Positions 25,988-39,802 of a DNA stretch of 64,000 nt are shown one piece after another. This stretch comes from Ooceraea biroi. Its lineage: Eukaryota; Arthropoda; Insecta; Hymenoptera; Formicidae. Each line of letters starts with the position of its first letter. Positions within the stretch are counted from its first letter, which is position 1. The position numbers were made by a program, and so were the translations under genes. Under the pieces are notes generated by a model. That model was not told where the DNA came from. It saw nothing but the letters and a program-made list of their open reading frames with translations, and searched no databases. The stretch lies in contig NC_039506.1 of assembly GCF_003672135.1 (NCBI RefSeq), positions 16,058,001 through 16,122,000 of the forward strand, in the 5' to 3' direction.

Positions 25988-28220
25988 GGCGATGAGTTTC
26001 CCACGATGCTGAGTGACGAAAATCAAATAATTAACTAGCGTATGCCGCTCGCGTTGCAGAAACCAGAAAGCAAGACGGCAAGCTCGGTTTTTACGTTCCG
26101 CGATGCTAACAAGCGTTGCTTCTGTGCTCGCACATCGGCGGACTTTGCGCGTGCGAGCAACGCTCAACAATAATCCAGATAGGGTACCGATCGGGAACGT
26201 ACTGAAAACTTTGGAAAGCTTTCACATAGCCGTTATCAGGCACGGCGCGATTACGCAGCACCCTGGACGCAGCGCCACAAAACTCGGCAATTATCGAAGG
26301 AGTTATTATTGTCAAGACGCTCGCTCAGATAAGCGAGCAAGATAACGGAATTAGATGGCGCGGGTCGGAGTGTAGTCAGCTTCGAGCTGGCAATCGATGA
26401 GATCTCTGTAATAGTGATTGAGAACTTTAACGAAACGTCCGTCGAGTCTCGCGAACGGAGAGCGCGAATGATCGCCCGAAGATGATTGACCTATGACCCG
26501 ACCTATGCGCGACCCGATTGTGACGCGGCTAGCTGGTTGTCGAACTCTTTCTCGAGCATCGCGAACGGCGGGATAGTAAACTGCGCTGGATTGCATTATA
26601 TTTTTATTAACTAAGTCATTGTAAGTAATTTTTAGGTCATTAACTGAGTGAGAGTCGCGCCTAGGTGGCGATGAATCACTAAGCGCATACCTGTGACAAC
26701 ATAATTTGTCGTACAGTAATTTTGTAGCAAGATAGGCAAGAAAACAACAAACAGAATTCTCCAAAACAGCGCTACAATATTTGTGAGCGTGACCCAGATC
26801 ATTTAGTTGATGACTTAATATTGTTCTGTGTCGAGAGATGCATTATTATCTCATGAAGGCTTTGAGTTTCCGGGGACGTTCGAGCACGCGCGAAGTAGCG
26901 CGGAGTAGCGTGACAGGCAGTCACGGGGTATCATAATCAAATATGTGCGATAACAACGGCGTATTGCAGGAAACGTTACGGCAAATGTTTATCGTAAATG
27001 CTTAACATTGTTCAGTAATATTTCTTTAACTACATTTTTTCGCCGATAAAGATATCTAATCGAATCCCTATGTGTGGTAATAACAAAAAATGTATATACA
27101 ATTTCTTCATTTCGTGGAAGCGATTTGATGAAACACCGCATGAAAAACCGCAAGAAGGATGAAAAGCCAAGGCACGCCGGCAAAAGTAGACAAACTCTCG
27201 TCTTCAGTGAAGATTGCCAGTTACGGTGAATTATGATAATTGCAAAGTATAACGGTGCTTCCGTTTCCATTTTTAGCGCGTCTTTTCTCGCAAGATTTCG
27301 TCAGCGGCCACTTCTTCAACTAGACGAACAGTAGTCAAGGACGGATCTAGATCTCCGTCTTGAGCAAGCTGGGAGGGAGCATTCTAGAATAAAATGCACT
27401 TGCAGTCCGCATAGCTAAATTCTTTTATTGTATTACAAAGTCTAAATTTCTTTATGCAAATCGTCCTATAGCATTTTGCACATTAATTACAATCTCCGGA
27501 TATAGCAGCATTTATAATAATTAATCAATCCTCCTGCATGTCTCAGCCACTTTTTGAGTTTTTCGGAGTTTTTCCCACAAATCCGCCCGTGCGCGTAATC
27601 GTGGCTTAACGTTAAACGAAATTCCAGGTCATTCGCGAATTTGTTCATGAATTATGCGCGGCGTGTGACGCCGGGCGCGTTTCCTACACGAGGCAGGCAT
27701 CATGAGGGGACATTCACACGATAAATTAGGAGACTGCGGTACGCGACAACGGGAACAATGACGCGCTCATTACACGCAGCGTGACTTCACGCGCGTGCCG
27801 CGCGCCGCGTTCAAATATCCCGAGAAGGAGGAAAACGTTCATCTGTGACGACGTCCGTACCGCGCGGTGCCGGTGTATCGAAACGGGTGGACGGTACTCC
27901 GAATGCTAAACATTAACGGCTGGATCGCAGTAATAAACCGCGGCAGTGGAGTTACGTTGCACGTGTAACGTGACCGAGTGGACGGACAGCAGCGGGTTTT
28001 CGGTATCGTGCCGGTCGAATGTGAGATGAGCCTGTATCGTCTTCGGACGTGAGCAAACCTCGCAATAGGCCACGAAAACCCTGAAATTTATGTCGCAACA
28101 GTATCTGAATGCGATTACGCTTGGAAGCGTACGCGTGTGCTTTTTGGCGAATAGAATAAATTAATTTTATTATTATATACATAATACATAAATATGCGAT
28201 ATAATATCTATCTTATTATA
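25988..28220. other. Intergenic region upstream of inx7
   Basis: No supported gene. The inx7 5' leader and promoter should lie in the right-to-left direction from 25988, but no core promoter element stands out. Several short minus-strand frames exist (for example 26351-26764) without motifs or splice logic. A CpG-rich patch lies at about 27.7-27.9 kb. Confidence 0.4.
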
Positions 28221-29187
28221 CAGGGTGTTTCCTCTAACTGTAGCACTTAGAATATTTCTGCTTCCTCTGATGATATGAAAAAAGTCAAAGGACGAAAATT
28301 GTTCGATTCAAAGAGACTAGTACTCTGATAAGAAAATTATTTTTTTAATGTGACCTTTCACAAGATATCAAGGTCATGAACATTTTTTTAAATGAGATGG
28401 TATATTTTCCTTAACGAAATGATGTAGCTTGTAAAAAAACAAATTCAACCATACAGAATATGTTGACCTTCGAATGACTTTGAACCACAAAAATCACGTT
28501 TAGGAAAAGAAACTCTATTTATTGTATGTATAACTACAAAGATATACCTTTTTTACAGATGTTCGAAATGATCACCGACGCACGAATCACTTCCTGATCG
28601 CTGGATTGGACGTGGTGGAAGAATTTCTTGGTCGGCTCGATCACCAGATCTTACGCCTCTTGATTTTTTTCTTTAGGGACACCTAAAAAATGAAGTTTAT
28701 CGCGATATTCCGACAACACCTGAAGATATGCGAGAAAGAATTCAGCGTGCGTGCACCGCAATTATTCCGGAATCTCTCAAAAACGTAAAACAATCGTTTA
28801 TTCATCGAATTCGAAAGTGTATGGAAGTAAACGGTGATCATTTCGAACATCTGTAAAAAAAAGGTATATCTTTGTAGTTATACATACAATAGAGTTTCTT
28901 TTCCTAAACGTGATTTTTGTGGTTCAAAGTCATTCGAAGGTCAACATATTCTGTATGGTTGAATTTGTTTTTTTACAAGCTACATCATTTCGTTAAGGAA
29001 AATATACCATCTCATTTAAAAAAATGTTCATGACCTTGATATCGTGTGAAAGGTCACATTAAAAAAAATAATTTTCTTACCAGAGTACTAGTCTCTTTGA
29101 ATCGAACAATTTTCGTCCTTTGACTTTTTTCATATCATCAAAGGAAGCAGAGATATTCTAAGTGCTACAGTTAGAGGAAACACCCTG
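28221..29187. mobile_element. 967-bp fold-back transposon, Tc1/mariner-like
   Basis: Ends CAGGGTGTTTCC...GGAAACACCCTG, flanked by TA (28219-28220 and 29188-29189). The arms 28221-28577 and 28832-29187 are near-perfect inverted copies of about 356 bp, separated by a 254-bp centre. The centre holds the C-terminal part of a transposase on the plus strand: WSARSPDLTPLDFFL, then a frame break where a Trp codon would be expected, then GHLKNEVYRDIPTTPEDM and on to FEHL and a stop inside the right arm. The SPDLTPLDFFLWGHLK-type block contains the third acidic residue of DDE transposases. It is a non-autonomous derivative without a working enzyme. The TA target supports the IS630/Tc1/mariner superfamily; the exact family is uncertain. 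Confidence 0.8.
28605..28855 (+). pseudogene. Broken DDE-transposase C-terminal fragment
   Basis: About 80 codons of the transposase carboxyl end, with a one- or two-base deletion at about 28673 that breaks the LDFFLWGHLK motif. Upstream catalytic domains are absent because the left inverted arm replaces them. The last codons and the stop overlap the right arm, so this piece of the right arm is ancestral coding sequence and the left arm looks like its inverted copy. Confidence 0.65.
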
Positions 29188-29189
29188 TA

Positions 29190-32100
29190 TATGAGAGATT
29201 TATATATATATATACATATATTACTATTGTTGTTATAAAATATAGCATATGCAAAATATATAATATAGGTATTCACATGTAACAAATTGTTATACTGAAT
29301 TGTTACTGTACAATACTTGAATGTACAATACTCGAGGAGCTCTCTTCCTCCTTTTGTTCCACAGTCGCGATCGGATCTGTCGTCGCGGGACGAATTAACA
29401 TACTATCGCGTCGCGGAGATGGTACGTGACGCGGGTAAACAACGAGGATCTAAATTCAGCGGGGGACAAAGAGCGAGACAGCGCGTGGATGCGAGAATAA
29501 TAGAACGAATTAATCTCGAGCGGCTCGTGTTCGCCGCTCGGCCGCTCGCTCGCTCGCTCGCGATTTGTCCACTTGGCTGTTTCAAGTATTAATTAAGGGG
29601 GACAAGTGGGAGAGACGCGAATGCTTGTTCCAGTTTCAATTTACGGTCACGGTACGGCGACGGTACGTGGATCATTCGTCATAACGTGGACCAACTCGTA
29701 CGCGAGAAATAACAATTTATCCAGCTCGGTTCCCTTTCTCCATCCCCCCTGCCTCCTCCCCCCGCCGCAATTCTGCCTGAATAAATTATTGCTTTCCACG
29801 AGTTGATCCCTGCTGAACGGTTCGAGCCGATAGATCGTCAGATTCATTGGTATCTCGATGAATTACCGTCAATTAAGATCGATATTGCGAGATCAGCCTA
29901 TCCGTCGAGCCTACGCGATGAACGTCACGTTAATTCCTCGGGGGCGCGTATAACGAACTTCAATTACAAATGCCGCTGTTAACGGGCGAATGGAGGAACG
30001 ATGCGATACCTGTCGACGATACGCCCGCGTATCGTACAAAGGCAACTCGAGCCATCACGTACGCGCACGTCGGACGGATTACGCATCCGCCGCGCTTGTG
30101 CAAGGTGTCGGTTGTGCTAATCCGAGGCTCATTCGTGGCTCGGAAGCCAACTGGAATTTCTCTCGTGTCGTTCCCGGAGTGCCACGAGTGCGAGAATGTC
30201 GCGACGACGCGACGTCTGAATCTCGCTCGCTTTCGCTCATTATTCCGGGAACCTCGGCGGCTGACTCCGAGACGTGGGTTTTACCGCGCGGGTTGATTCC
30301 GGGATTAAAGTAGAGGAGGAATCCGGTTTCCGCTGACCATCACCGAAACGAACAACGGACGGCAGATATCACGGCGAGCGGCAAGCGCCGCGCCGGCGAA
30401 GCGCTTAGCAAATACTGATCGTCTCCGATCATTGAAATCGCCCTCGTCGTTCACGGCAATTGATCCGAATCACGATTGAGCTCAATCGATCGGCGTGGCA
30501 TGAGAGTTCCGCGGGTTCCACGAGTTCCGCGGGTCGACGGTCTCACGCGGATGCGACCGATCGAGATAGATCAAGATAGATCGCCGGAGCGGATCTCGCG
30601 CCACTCCGGTTTTACGGATCGGGTTCTTCGCGTCTTCGAAGACGAAGAGGACGAGGAAGGAGAAGAAGAACACGTCCTAGACACGTCCGAACATAGAAAA
30701 CGGCCAGTGGAGGACAACGAAGCCGGGGTTGACCGCTATAAGCCGGCGAGGTGCACGAAGAGCAGCTCCTCGCTGGACGAGGTGGAGGCGGAGGAGGAGG
30801 AGAAGGTGGAGGAGGACGAGGGAGCAGAACTGGCAAACGTCGAAGGTGGGACTTTGACCGGGCATTGGCCTCGGCGAGTCAAGTCGCCGGGCAGAACGAG
30901 CGAGTCCTCGAAAGAAAGGGTCTGTCCTCGCCGGTCTCCACGTCGCCACGTTCAACGTCGGCTACGTGCAACGTAGCACGCGGACGCTGCTCCGCACTGA
31001 GGAAACTGAGAGAGCGACGGTGTCCGTCCTCCTGGTTCCGCCTCGACCAAAAAGCCGAGACTCACTTCAAGACGTAGGGCCACGCTTTCATGCAGACGCT
31101 TCATGCTGACACCTGGTTCCCGATATTCATCCGAAAATATGATGGGATGATGAAACGCCGTGGAATTGTTGAATATGACTTACATGAGTCATTCGTACCA
31201 TTGTAATCTTGCAATACCGGGAGACCATTGACGTTATCGTTTCGCTTGCGGTCGGAGTTCTCTTGAAATATATAAATATGTAAATATATAAATGGAATGT
31301 ATATATAAATATATAAATGGAAAATGTATAAATATTGAAAGAGGCTGGTTTATAATTGAGTGGCAACGAAAATGAACGAAAAATGATATTGCTTTACAGT
31401 CGAGCTACTAACATTTTAGTCCGAATATCATCCTTTTTCATGTAAAATTAAAAATTAAAATTATTCTCAACTAAATTAATGCATTAATAAATTAATGTAT
31501 TCGTACAACTTGTAATTATGACTTATTTATACGTATTTGCATTATTTAATTGTCGACTGCTTCAAAATCAAGAGTTTGTTCGATGACACCACGATGAGTC
31601 ATTGCAGAACTTTGTACTTGCAAAGCGAAAATTTTCAGCGGCACATCTGACGCGTGTTTCTTTCTCGTTTCGTCAGTTTAGGATAGCGAAACGCAGCGAC
31701 CGTCCCTGCTTACATTTACTTGTAATTTGTGAGCGATTTGCTGTCACGCGGGAACTCATTAGGCGGAGCCGAATGAATATTACTGGCGTTTTGCATCCCG
31801 CGTGCTCATGGGAGCTTTTAGAGTAACTATCGCTTAAGATGCACTTTCGATTACGCTGATAGGCGAAACAGCTTATATGTCGAAGGAATCATCCTTTTAA
31901 TACATGCACACGATCGCAAAACTCGCTCTTGAAGAATAATAGATTTAATTTTTCCGAGAAAATGGTAACATCTATTTATTCAAAGAAAAAAAATAAAAAA
32001 GATAAATACGATATTATTACATTAGATTAAACAATTATTATACTAAATTCCATGCTCTTATTAAAACGCAATTGCAATCAATTATCATTGAATCAATAAA

Positions 32101-35100
32101 GGAAGAAAATAATAATCAGAGATGCTGCAGGATTATTAAAACATTAAATTACTAAAATAAAATGAACAATAAAAATACCGGAAATTCGAGATTTCGCCAA
32201 TATTTATTGCGCACGGATCGTCGGAGAAACCAATTCAATTAGTATTACACATTGCGTAACAACAATCGGCGCAACTTTATTACCCAAAATCTCCTGGAAA
32301 TAACGATGCCACGGCCCGCCAATCCGACACATTAATATACTTCTCAGTGGAGTCTAGGTTTGCCCTTCGCGCGAGTAACGTAACGAGCAATTTCGTCCGT
32401 GCGGGAAAATTTAGCTCGCTAATGCTCGCTCAAGTGCAATAACGCAACCTGATGGTCACTCGATCTGCGGGGTAGGAGGGGGGAGGGTGGAAGGGAAGAG
32501 GAACCAATCTACAATTGCTCGGACCTCGAACGCGATCCTCTCCCCCCTTTCCCCCCCGCCCCCCCCCCCCAGTTTGTTAATATCGCGGAGGGGCACGTGC
32601 ATAAGGGCCCCCCCTCGCACACCTACGCGCTCGGGACGCGACGCGTAATAAGATCGACGTCCGTGTGCGTGGGTGGTGAGCAGATAGGTAGATAGGATTC
32701 GCACAGGGTCGCCGCTTACGCAGTTTACGATCCGGCTAAGGTCGCGGCACGTCGCTTCTAATATTAGGGGCGACGGCGAATCGTGCACGCACGTAACTCT
32801 CGACGTTGATCCCCGGCGACCCTTCGCGGGAGAGATCGTCTTTTACTATCTTAATTACTGCCTGCTGCCGCCGTTGCTTCCGCTGATTGACGACGAACCG
32901 TAGCTCGCATCGGCGCTCCGCGTTCAGTTCCGCGTTTAAAGATGGAAAGGTGACGTCTACATCTGCATATGATAAATGATAAATGATTGTAGACGGAAAG
33001 AATTGCTCGAATCATTTGCATATTGTTTATAATTTCGAGATTAATCATGTAGCGACAGATTATAAAATATCTTTACGCGTTACGTAATCTTTAGGCGCGA
33101 TTAAAACGAAAAATGGAATAAAAGAACCGCGGCACGAAAATAGCGCGGAACCTGACGGCGCTTGATTCAAAGAACGCGTTCTCGCATGTAATATCACTTA
33201 CGGCGTTCTACGCTAATCAATTAAACAGCAGATGCTACAAACGAGTTTTCGACACCCACGCGATTACTTACCATTGACCCGCGCGCGAGTCATCGGGATG
33301 GAAGGGACAAGGTTACGGTGGAAAAAGCGTGAGAAACAGCGATTCGTTGTTTAGTCGTTGATATTTATTAGCTTAACACTCCGCAGGGAAAACATTTCGT
33401 ATTAAAATATATATATATATATATATATATTTATATGTATACATATAACATTCGTTCCTTAGGAGGGCAGTGTTCTCTGGCCGCATATTCATGAATCACG
33501 CGCGGTCGAAGAGCGAAAAGACACTCGATCGATATATTAATACAAGTAAAAGATGTACCGCTCGTGGAAGTGAGAGTACAAATCTCCCTACGCGACCCAC
33601 CGACGTGTATCGTTGCTCCTCGTCCTTCGCTCGCGTGCCTGCCAGCCAGCATCGCGCGAGTATTTCCTCTCAATCGCGACGGAATCGGAATCGGAATAAT
33701 TTCGTAACTCGCGATGCCGCGCGCTTTCTCACGCCAGGGTGGAATTTACCCTGAAGTTACTCGCGATTGCTCGATCACGTGTGGGATACGACCTGCCGCG
33801 CGGCTACCGTTTCCTCGGGCCTATCGCTCGGTTATCGCAGACAGTGCATTTTATCTCTCTCGCTTAACGTATTCTCATAAATATCGCTGGCACGCTGGCA
33901 CGAGCAACAGCGTGAATGAGAAAGGCCCTGTAGGCTCGATCGAAGGGCGAAATATGCATCGCCGCGCGCGCGGCTCGACGCTGCGAATAAAATATATATA
34001 CTATACTATTTATATTATATACTATTATATATTATATACTATTCACTCATACATGTACTTTGTATATCATCTCCCTTTGCACAGAGATATTATATATTTA
34101 TACTATATATATAAAACTATATATATATATGTATTATTTATATTTTATATATATATATATCTCTCTTTCCTCCCATATCTCATATCACTGTGCAGTAGGC
34201 GCGAGAACACGTGCTTGGGCGATCTTCTATCCTCCTCTCTCTTTCTCTCGTTCCAGGCAAATAGAAATCGAGCAGAGAAATATATCTACGTCGACAGTAC
34301 AGTAATAACTTATCTATGTCACGATATATGCACCTACCGCGTCGTAAAATCGCGAGGAAAAGGAAGCGCGAGTTCTAATCTACGCGCGGCAGGATGCAGG
34401 CACTTTAGGTCATACACAGGTCAGTCGTACGGTGCGTAATTTTGCCCGCGGTGCAGTATAACGATATCTCGATTCGAGCGCGCGTTGCATTCGAGTCGCG
34501 AAAAATTGCGATGCAACTTCCTTTGATCGAATCTTGCCCTCGGCGACGATCGATCCTTAATCGAGCTTGATCGACAGAATGCCGGCGCGCATTCTCGCGG
34601 AAGCTATCGCGCAACCCCCTTCCCTCCTGTTGGAATTCGACGTTCGCCGAATCAAGAAAATCGCCCTTTGCGGAATTGATCTACGCGAGTTTCGAAGGGG
34701 CGGAAGGGGATGCGCACGATCTTTTGGAATCATGAATTTTTCGCGCGGAAACGGCCGCGGTCGCTGCTGGAATGTCGACTGTGTCTTGGAAGGAATGCAC
34801 TTTTACACATAATCAGACACTTATCGTTAGGCGTGTGACGCAAGCAATCGCGAGTGTCACATGCAGTCAATTTTTCGCGGAATGCCGCTGAAGCGATGAT
34901 GACGTCGCTTCCGGACAACGGTTATTGCTGCGGGAGGAGTGGAAGTAAAAGCGAGACAAAGGAGGACGCATATCGATGTATGAAAGGGAAAATTACATAA
35001 TATTATGCTTATAAACCCGACGCTGTCCGTTCGTAAATTAGCTAGTTAGTTGAATTAATGAATCGAATCGAATCGAATCGAAGAGAGTGTGATACATATC

Positions 35101-38100
35101 TATATATATATATATATATAAACCGGATAACGGCGCGTTCGTCGTAACAATAATCCTATCTCACACATACTATCTAAAAAAAGTGATAAAAACATCACGG
35201 CGACATAGAGTGTTTCGATTGCCTGGCAGTCTTAATTTGAGCATAAATCTCTTCGTGGACATGTAACTCCCAAATGGCGGAGAAGCGAGTGGTGTAAAAT
35301 CGCATCGCGCGTTTTGCTTCTACTTCTCGACTAACGAGCTCGCCGCCGCTATTACATCATCCGCGTATGCCTCCACGCACGTTTTACCGCTAAAGATGAG
35401 CGTTTAACGCGGACTCGGACCGGAACTGACGTCGTGTCACGGTGCCGCGAAGATCTACTTTACGTACCTTAAGTCCCTACGGCAGTATCAAGACGAGTAA
35501 AAATTTCTCTCAAACTCATTCCTAATTTATCATTATTAATTCCCGTTTTCTAAATCGATTGTCATTTTGTCCTTTGTTTCTAAATCGCATGTAAAATTGC
35601 AGACTCGCTTGCTCCCTTTCGTTAAGAAAAACTTTATTAAATCTCCGTATATACTGCTAAAGAGAGATACGCGCAATAATGATATGTCGCTGTCGTATAC
35701 AATTGTGTCAATACAAGATCGAGATAAACAGTCGCGCGAGTCGTTGATGGAGAGTTTCGGCAGAGCTGATACCGGTTTATTGCCAAAGAGAACCGCCAAA
35801 CGGGGATCTTCGATGTGTCGCGTAATACGAAAACAATTCAACCCAGCCTGGCTCGGATCTCGCGTTATCGCGCTGTTATCTCGATAAAACTCAGACAATC
35901 GCCTTTAGCGAAAAATCAGCGGCGGAGATACGGGCTGACGGTTTTTCTCGGCCAATCATTTTTGTTTACCTCGCGAGGCGAGTCCCGGCTGATCGCAGTA
36001 CCGTAAAGCCGTCACGTTTCGGTGACTATCGCACGACCACGAGCACCGGCTCGGCTGGTAATCCCATATTGGGTATTCCGTGCGGGTACTCTGCGGTATT
36101 TCGAAGCGGAGATGCGTTTGCAGGTGTGCCTACGTGTGGAGTAGATGCTCGGAATATTAGGTCATTACTAGATAATCCCGGGTCGCGCCTAAATACAATT
36201 CAATGTTTTGATGAAAGCGATGTTTCGGAGAATTTTGTTTTTTGTAATTTTACAGATTGCTATATAAATTCTATTCTGCTATAAAATGAATATATCGTAC
36301 AAGCCCCACGTTGCGCTTGTATATCATATAAGTATGTGTCTGGTTTGATTGATCGGCACTTAAACGCGACCCGGATTACTTAACGACCTAATAGAAAACG
36401 CTGATGTCTTCTTCAACAATATGCTACGTGCGGGAAGAATCGTCTCGAGCTGTGGGCTTATCGCTCGCGCGATTGCATCACGCGCGTATGACTCGCGTGC
36501 GATAATTTGGATGTTCCTTTTGCGCGCCGATTGACGTGATTCGATTGTCGTCGCAATATCGATCGCTGGCACGCGCGCACGCGGTGCGCAAACACCACCG
36601 CCGTTGCTTATGGCGTAGAAAAGGGAAAAGATCTAGACAGATGAAGAATTGACATTTGCTGCTTGGTCCAACATCGTTACATCACCCTTGTGTTGTATTG
36701 TATAAATTTGCATTATAAAATAAACAAAGAAAAAAATATCGAGGAGCATACGCGGGTCTGTAACGTCACAACTTGGTCTCCCTCGATTTTACGGAGCAGG
36801 GAGGGGGAAAGACAATAAGATAGTGGCACAATACTAGAAAAAAAGACAAGAAGAGAACGAAAACAAGAGAGGCGCGTGATAGACGCACAATTGTGACGTT
36901 ACAGTCCGACTCCTCGATAATCGTGTACAAAAAATTATACGCGTGTCTTTTTGTGCGTGGAATGACGAAATACGAAGAAGGCGGACGCGCGTTTTAATAC
37001 CTATACACACTCGCATCGCATACGCACACATACACATACATACATACATAATACATAGGCGCACGCTCTGCCTTTCCCACTCTCACTCCCTCTCCTCTTT
37101 CCTCCCTCTCTCTCATTCTCTTTCGCACACTCATACAAATAAGTCCTATTTTTCTGCGTCATCAGTACAATGTACATGTCTATCTCTACGATATGATACG
37201 ATATTTGCTACTTCTAGATTATAAGAAAAAAAATCAAATTAATTGACGGCGTAAGGAGAAGAAAAAAAAAGTTAGATTAGGGTTCGCGGGGGACGGCGCG
37301 TGCGATTTCCTCGAATCTCCTGAAAGCGATCGAGAAAGCTCGTTGCGGCGCAAGCTGTGGCACAGACAAGTGCAAACAGGTCTGTACGCGTGGGGCACCG
37401 AATTCTTCCGCGTCAGGTAGGCGAACTTCTTTCTCTCTCTCTCTCTCTCTTTTTCTCGGGACTGGGCACATCCGGTCCCTCCGGTTTCACGCGTGCTGGA
37501 TCCTGTCCATCCCATGCGGAGAGGAGATTGTCCAATTCAGCTCGATGAAACGAAAGAGAAAAAGAAAAGAAAAGAATAGAACGGAGCGAGAGCAGCATTA
37601 GAAGAAGAAACACCGGATCCCGCCGTCCCCCGCTTTTATCACACGACCCAAGTCTACGAACGGAGGCTTCCGAGTGCGCCCCGAGGAGGAACCCGTGTTC
37701 TTTCAAGTCCTCTCCCTCTCTCTCTCTCACACGCAGATGCTTCTCTCTATCTCTCTCCCTCTCCTCGTTTTCCCGCCGGGGGCGTTCACAGAATTCGTCG
37801 GACTTTGGACTTTAGGCAAAGGTCCAAAGTACGCGCCGAGCGCTCTTGGCACACCGAGATACGAGGACGAAACTCTCTTCCGACGCGATGGTTGCCCCCA
37901 AGTTCCCCATGGTCTTCTCGTTCCTCGCGTACATATTCTTACGCGGGGCAGCGGGTCGCTGTTCCACCGTGTAAGTTCGCCTCGGCACGCGAGAGCTCGC
38001 AGGAATGCAAGCGGAGAGCGAGCGAGCGAGCGTACGCGCGCGGTGAAGCGCTTCGCGGAAGAGCGGATTTTTATTCTCCGCGCGCACGACCATAGGACGC

Positions 38101-39802
38101 TCGTGATGAGGGCCTTATTGCGCGGCGCGTTACATTATGTACCTCGCTGCGGGGTACGCGGCGCACATCGGACGAGAAGATCCATGGGATCCACGACGAA
38201 ACTGACTCCGACGCGCAGCAAGCAGGTGCGTTCGGACGCATCCTCGTTATTATAATTATTAACACAGATATATAATAACAAAAGTATAAAATGAACATTA
38301 ACTCGGCGAAAGAGGGATAAAAGAATAGAATTGTCTCGAGAGTTTCATTCTCGAATAATAATCGATTGTTATGATTATATAATAATGTGAATGATCGCAC
38401 GACTCGAAGCTGCGGAGCCAGTTAAGCCGCGTGATCGATCACGATTGATCGTCCTCAACGGCGAGAATCGATGAAAATCGAGCGGCTCATTGGCACAAAC
38501 GAAAAGAGGTTCGTCTTACGCGTGTCTCGGTCGGAAGTGTTATTCGTAAAAGCGAGGGAAAATTCATTGCTATTACTGCGAAATCACAAGTGGAACTTTC
38601 ACTTGCGCGAGAAATGTGCGACCGTGAACGATCGTTATCCCGTTGTGCAATACGTTAGAGGCGATACGTTTACCGCAAACTAAAAAGCATAGCTTCTATC
38701 CGCACAGTTTAAATAATGAGAATTACGGGATGCGTTGATGGTGACGGCGCGAGTTAAGAATCCGAAATCCTTCGTGACACAACTTGTTACTAACGTCGTA
38801 AAAGAAAGAAAAGACGATTTTCCTAAGATTAAATAAATACGCAGCGCAACATCGCGACGTTGTAGCCGCGAAGTATAAAATTGGGGAAGCGCGGGCAAAA
38901 CTGCGGGGAAAAAAAAAGAAGAGAAACGGATGGAATGGAGCGAAGTAAAATCGATGGGAAACTCTCCGCGCGGATGAAAGGAACCGAAAGACGAGGAGAG
39001 GCAGGGAGAACGGGCGGCGAACAGCGCGCTTTGTCTTGGATCGCGAACCCGACGTCGACTGGAAGCGTGTACTCGCGCGAAACAGGGACTGCGAGAACGC
39101 AAGAATCTCGGCCCGAATTACACCGACGCGCTACATCGCCGTAAATTGATCCTCAAAACCAGAAGAAAAATCAGAAAAAGGCAAATGAAGCGATCTAAAT
39201 GCCAATGTAAAAGCAATCGCTAATTAAGCAACTAACTTCAGAAGAGACGAATTCTCTTTGAGCTCCGATTCGCTGAACGATTAATCCGAGTTCATCGATC
39301 AATCGAATCTCCAAACTGTTATCTCGACATGTGACTTCTTCCGGTCGGATCAACTCAGGATTGAATTAGCGATGATGAATTAATGGACTCGCGATTATAC
39401 GGCGATCCGGTTTGAATGCCATTTCTATTAGCTCGATCTATTGCTCATCCGAGCACGTGTGTAACGCAGAAAAAGGCACAAAAAATTAGTCGCTAATCCA
39501 GAAATCGGTCAATCGCGTCGGTGCAATTCGACAATTATGGCGCGCGGAACGAACCGAAAGGATTCTCGTCCAATCCTAGCACTCGATTCGGCATGGCTTT
39601 TCCCTCGACGTCTCCGCCGATCCGGAGACGGTCCTACCGTTCGTCCTCTCGTCTCTCGCGCCGAGCGGGTGGCTCTCTCGCTTGTCGGCCCAGAGGAAAT
39701 GACGAAAGGAATCCCCCCCGGTGGACACCGCCGGGAGGACGGGCAACTCTCGAGGCCTTACCCGACCTCCATCCCCCTCCCCTGCCCCTTTTCGCTATGG
39801 AG
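29190..39802. other. Intergenic region between inx7 and inx2
   Basis: No gene supported over about 10.6 kb. GC/CpG-rich blocks (29.3-31.1, 32.4-32.9, 33.5-33.9, 34.4-34.9, 37.2-38.2 and 38.7-39.1 kb) alternate with AT-rich DNA. Many overlapping open frames in the GC blocks are basic or Ser/Arg/Glu-rich on several frames at once, which indicates composition rather than coding. Simple repeats include TA runs at 33403-33430, 34000-34165 and 35100-35120, AATCG pentamers at about 35060-35082, poly-C at 32556-32570 and CT runs at 37080-37115, 37434-37454 and 37710-37760. The 30476-30976 frame (acidic Glu-runs, then basic) was considered and not accepted. Confidence 0.4.

Noticed and set aside
30476..31077. 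Acidic then basic frame, with HVATFNV-like residues reminiscent of retroelement endonuclease starts
   Set aside because: The resemblance is a few residues in one frame of a GC-rich block; no catalytic motifs or reverse transcriptase nearby.
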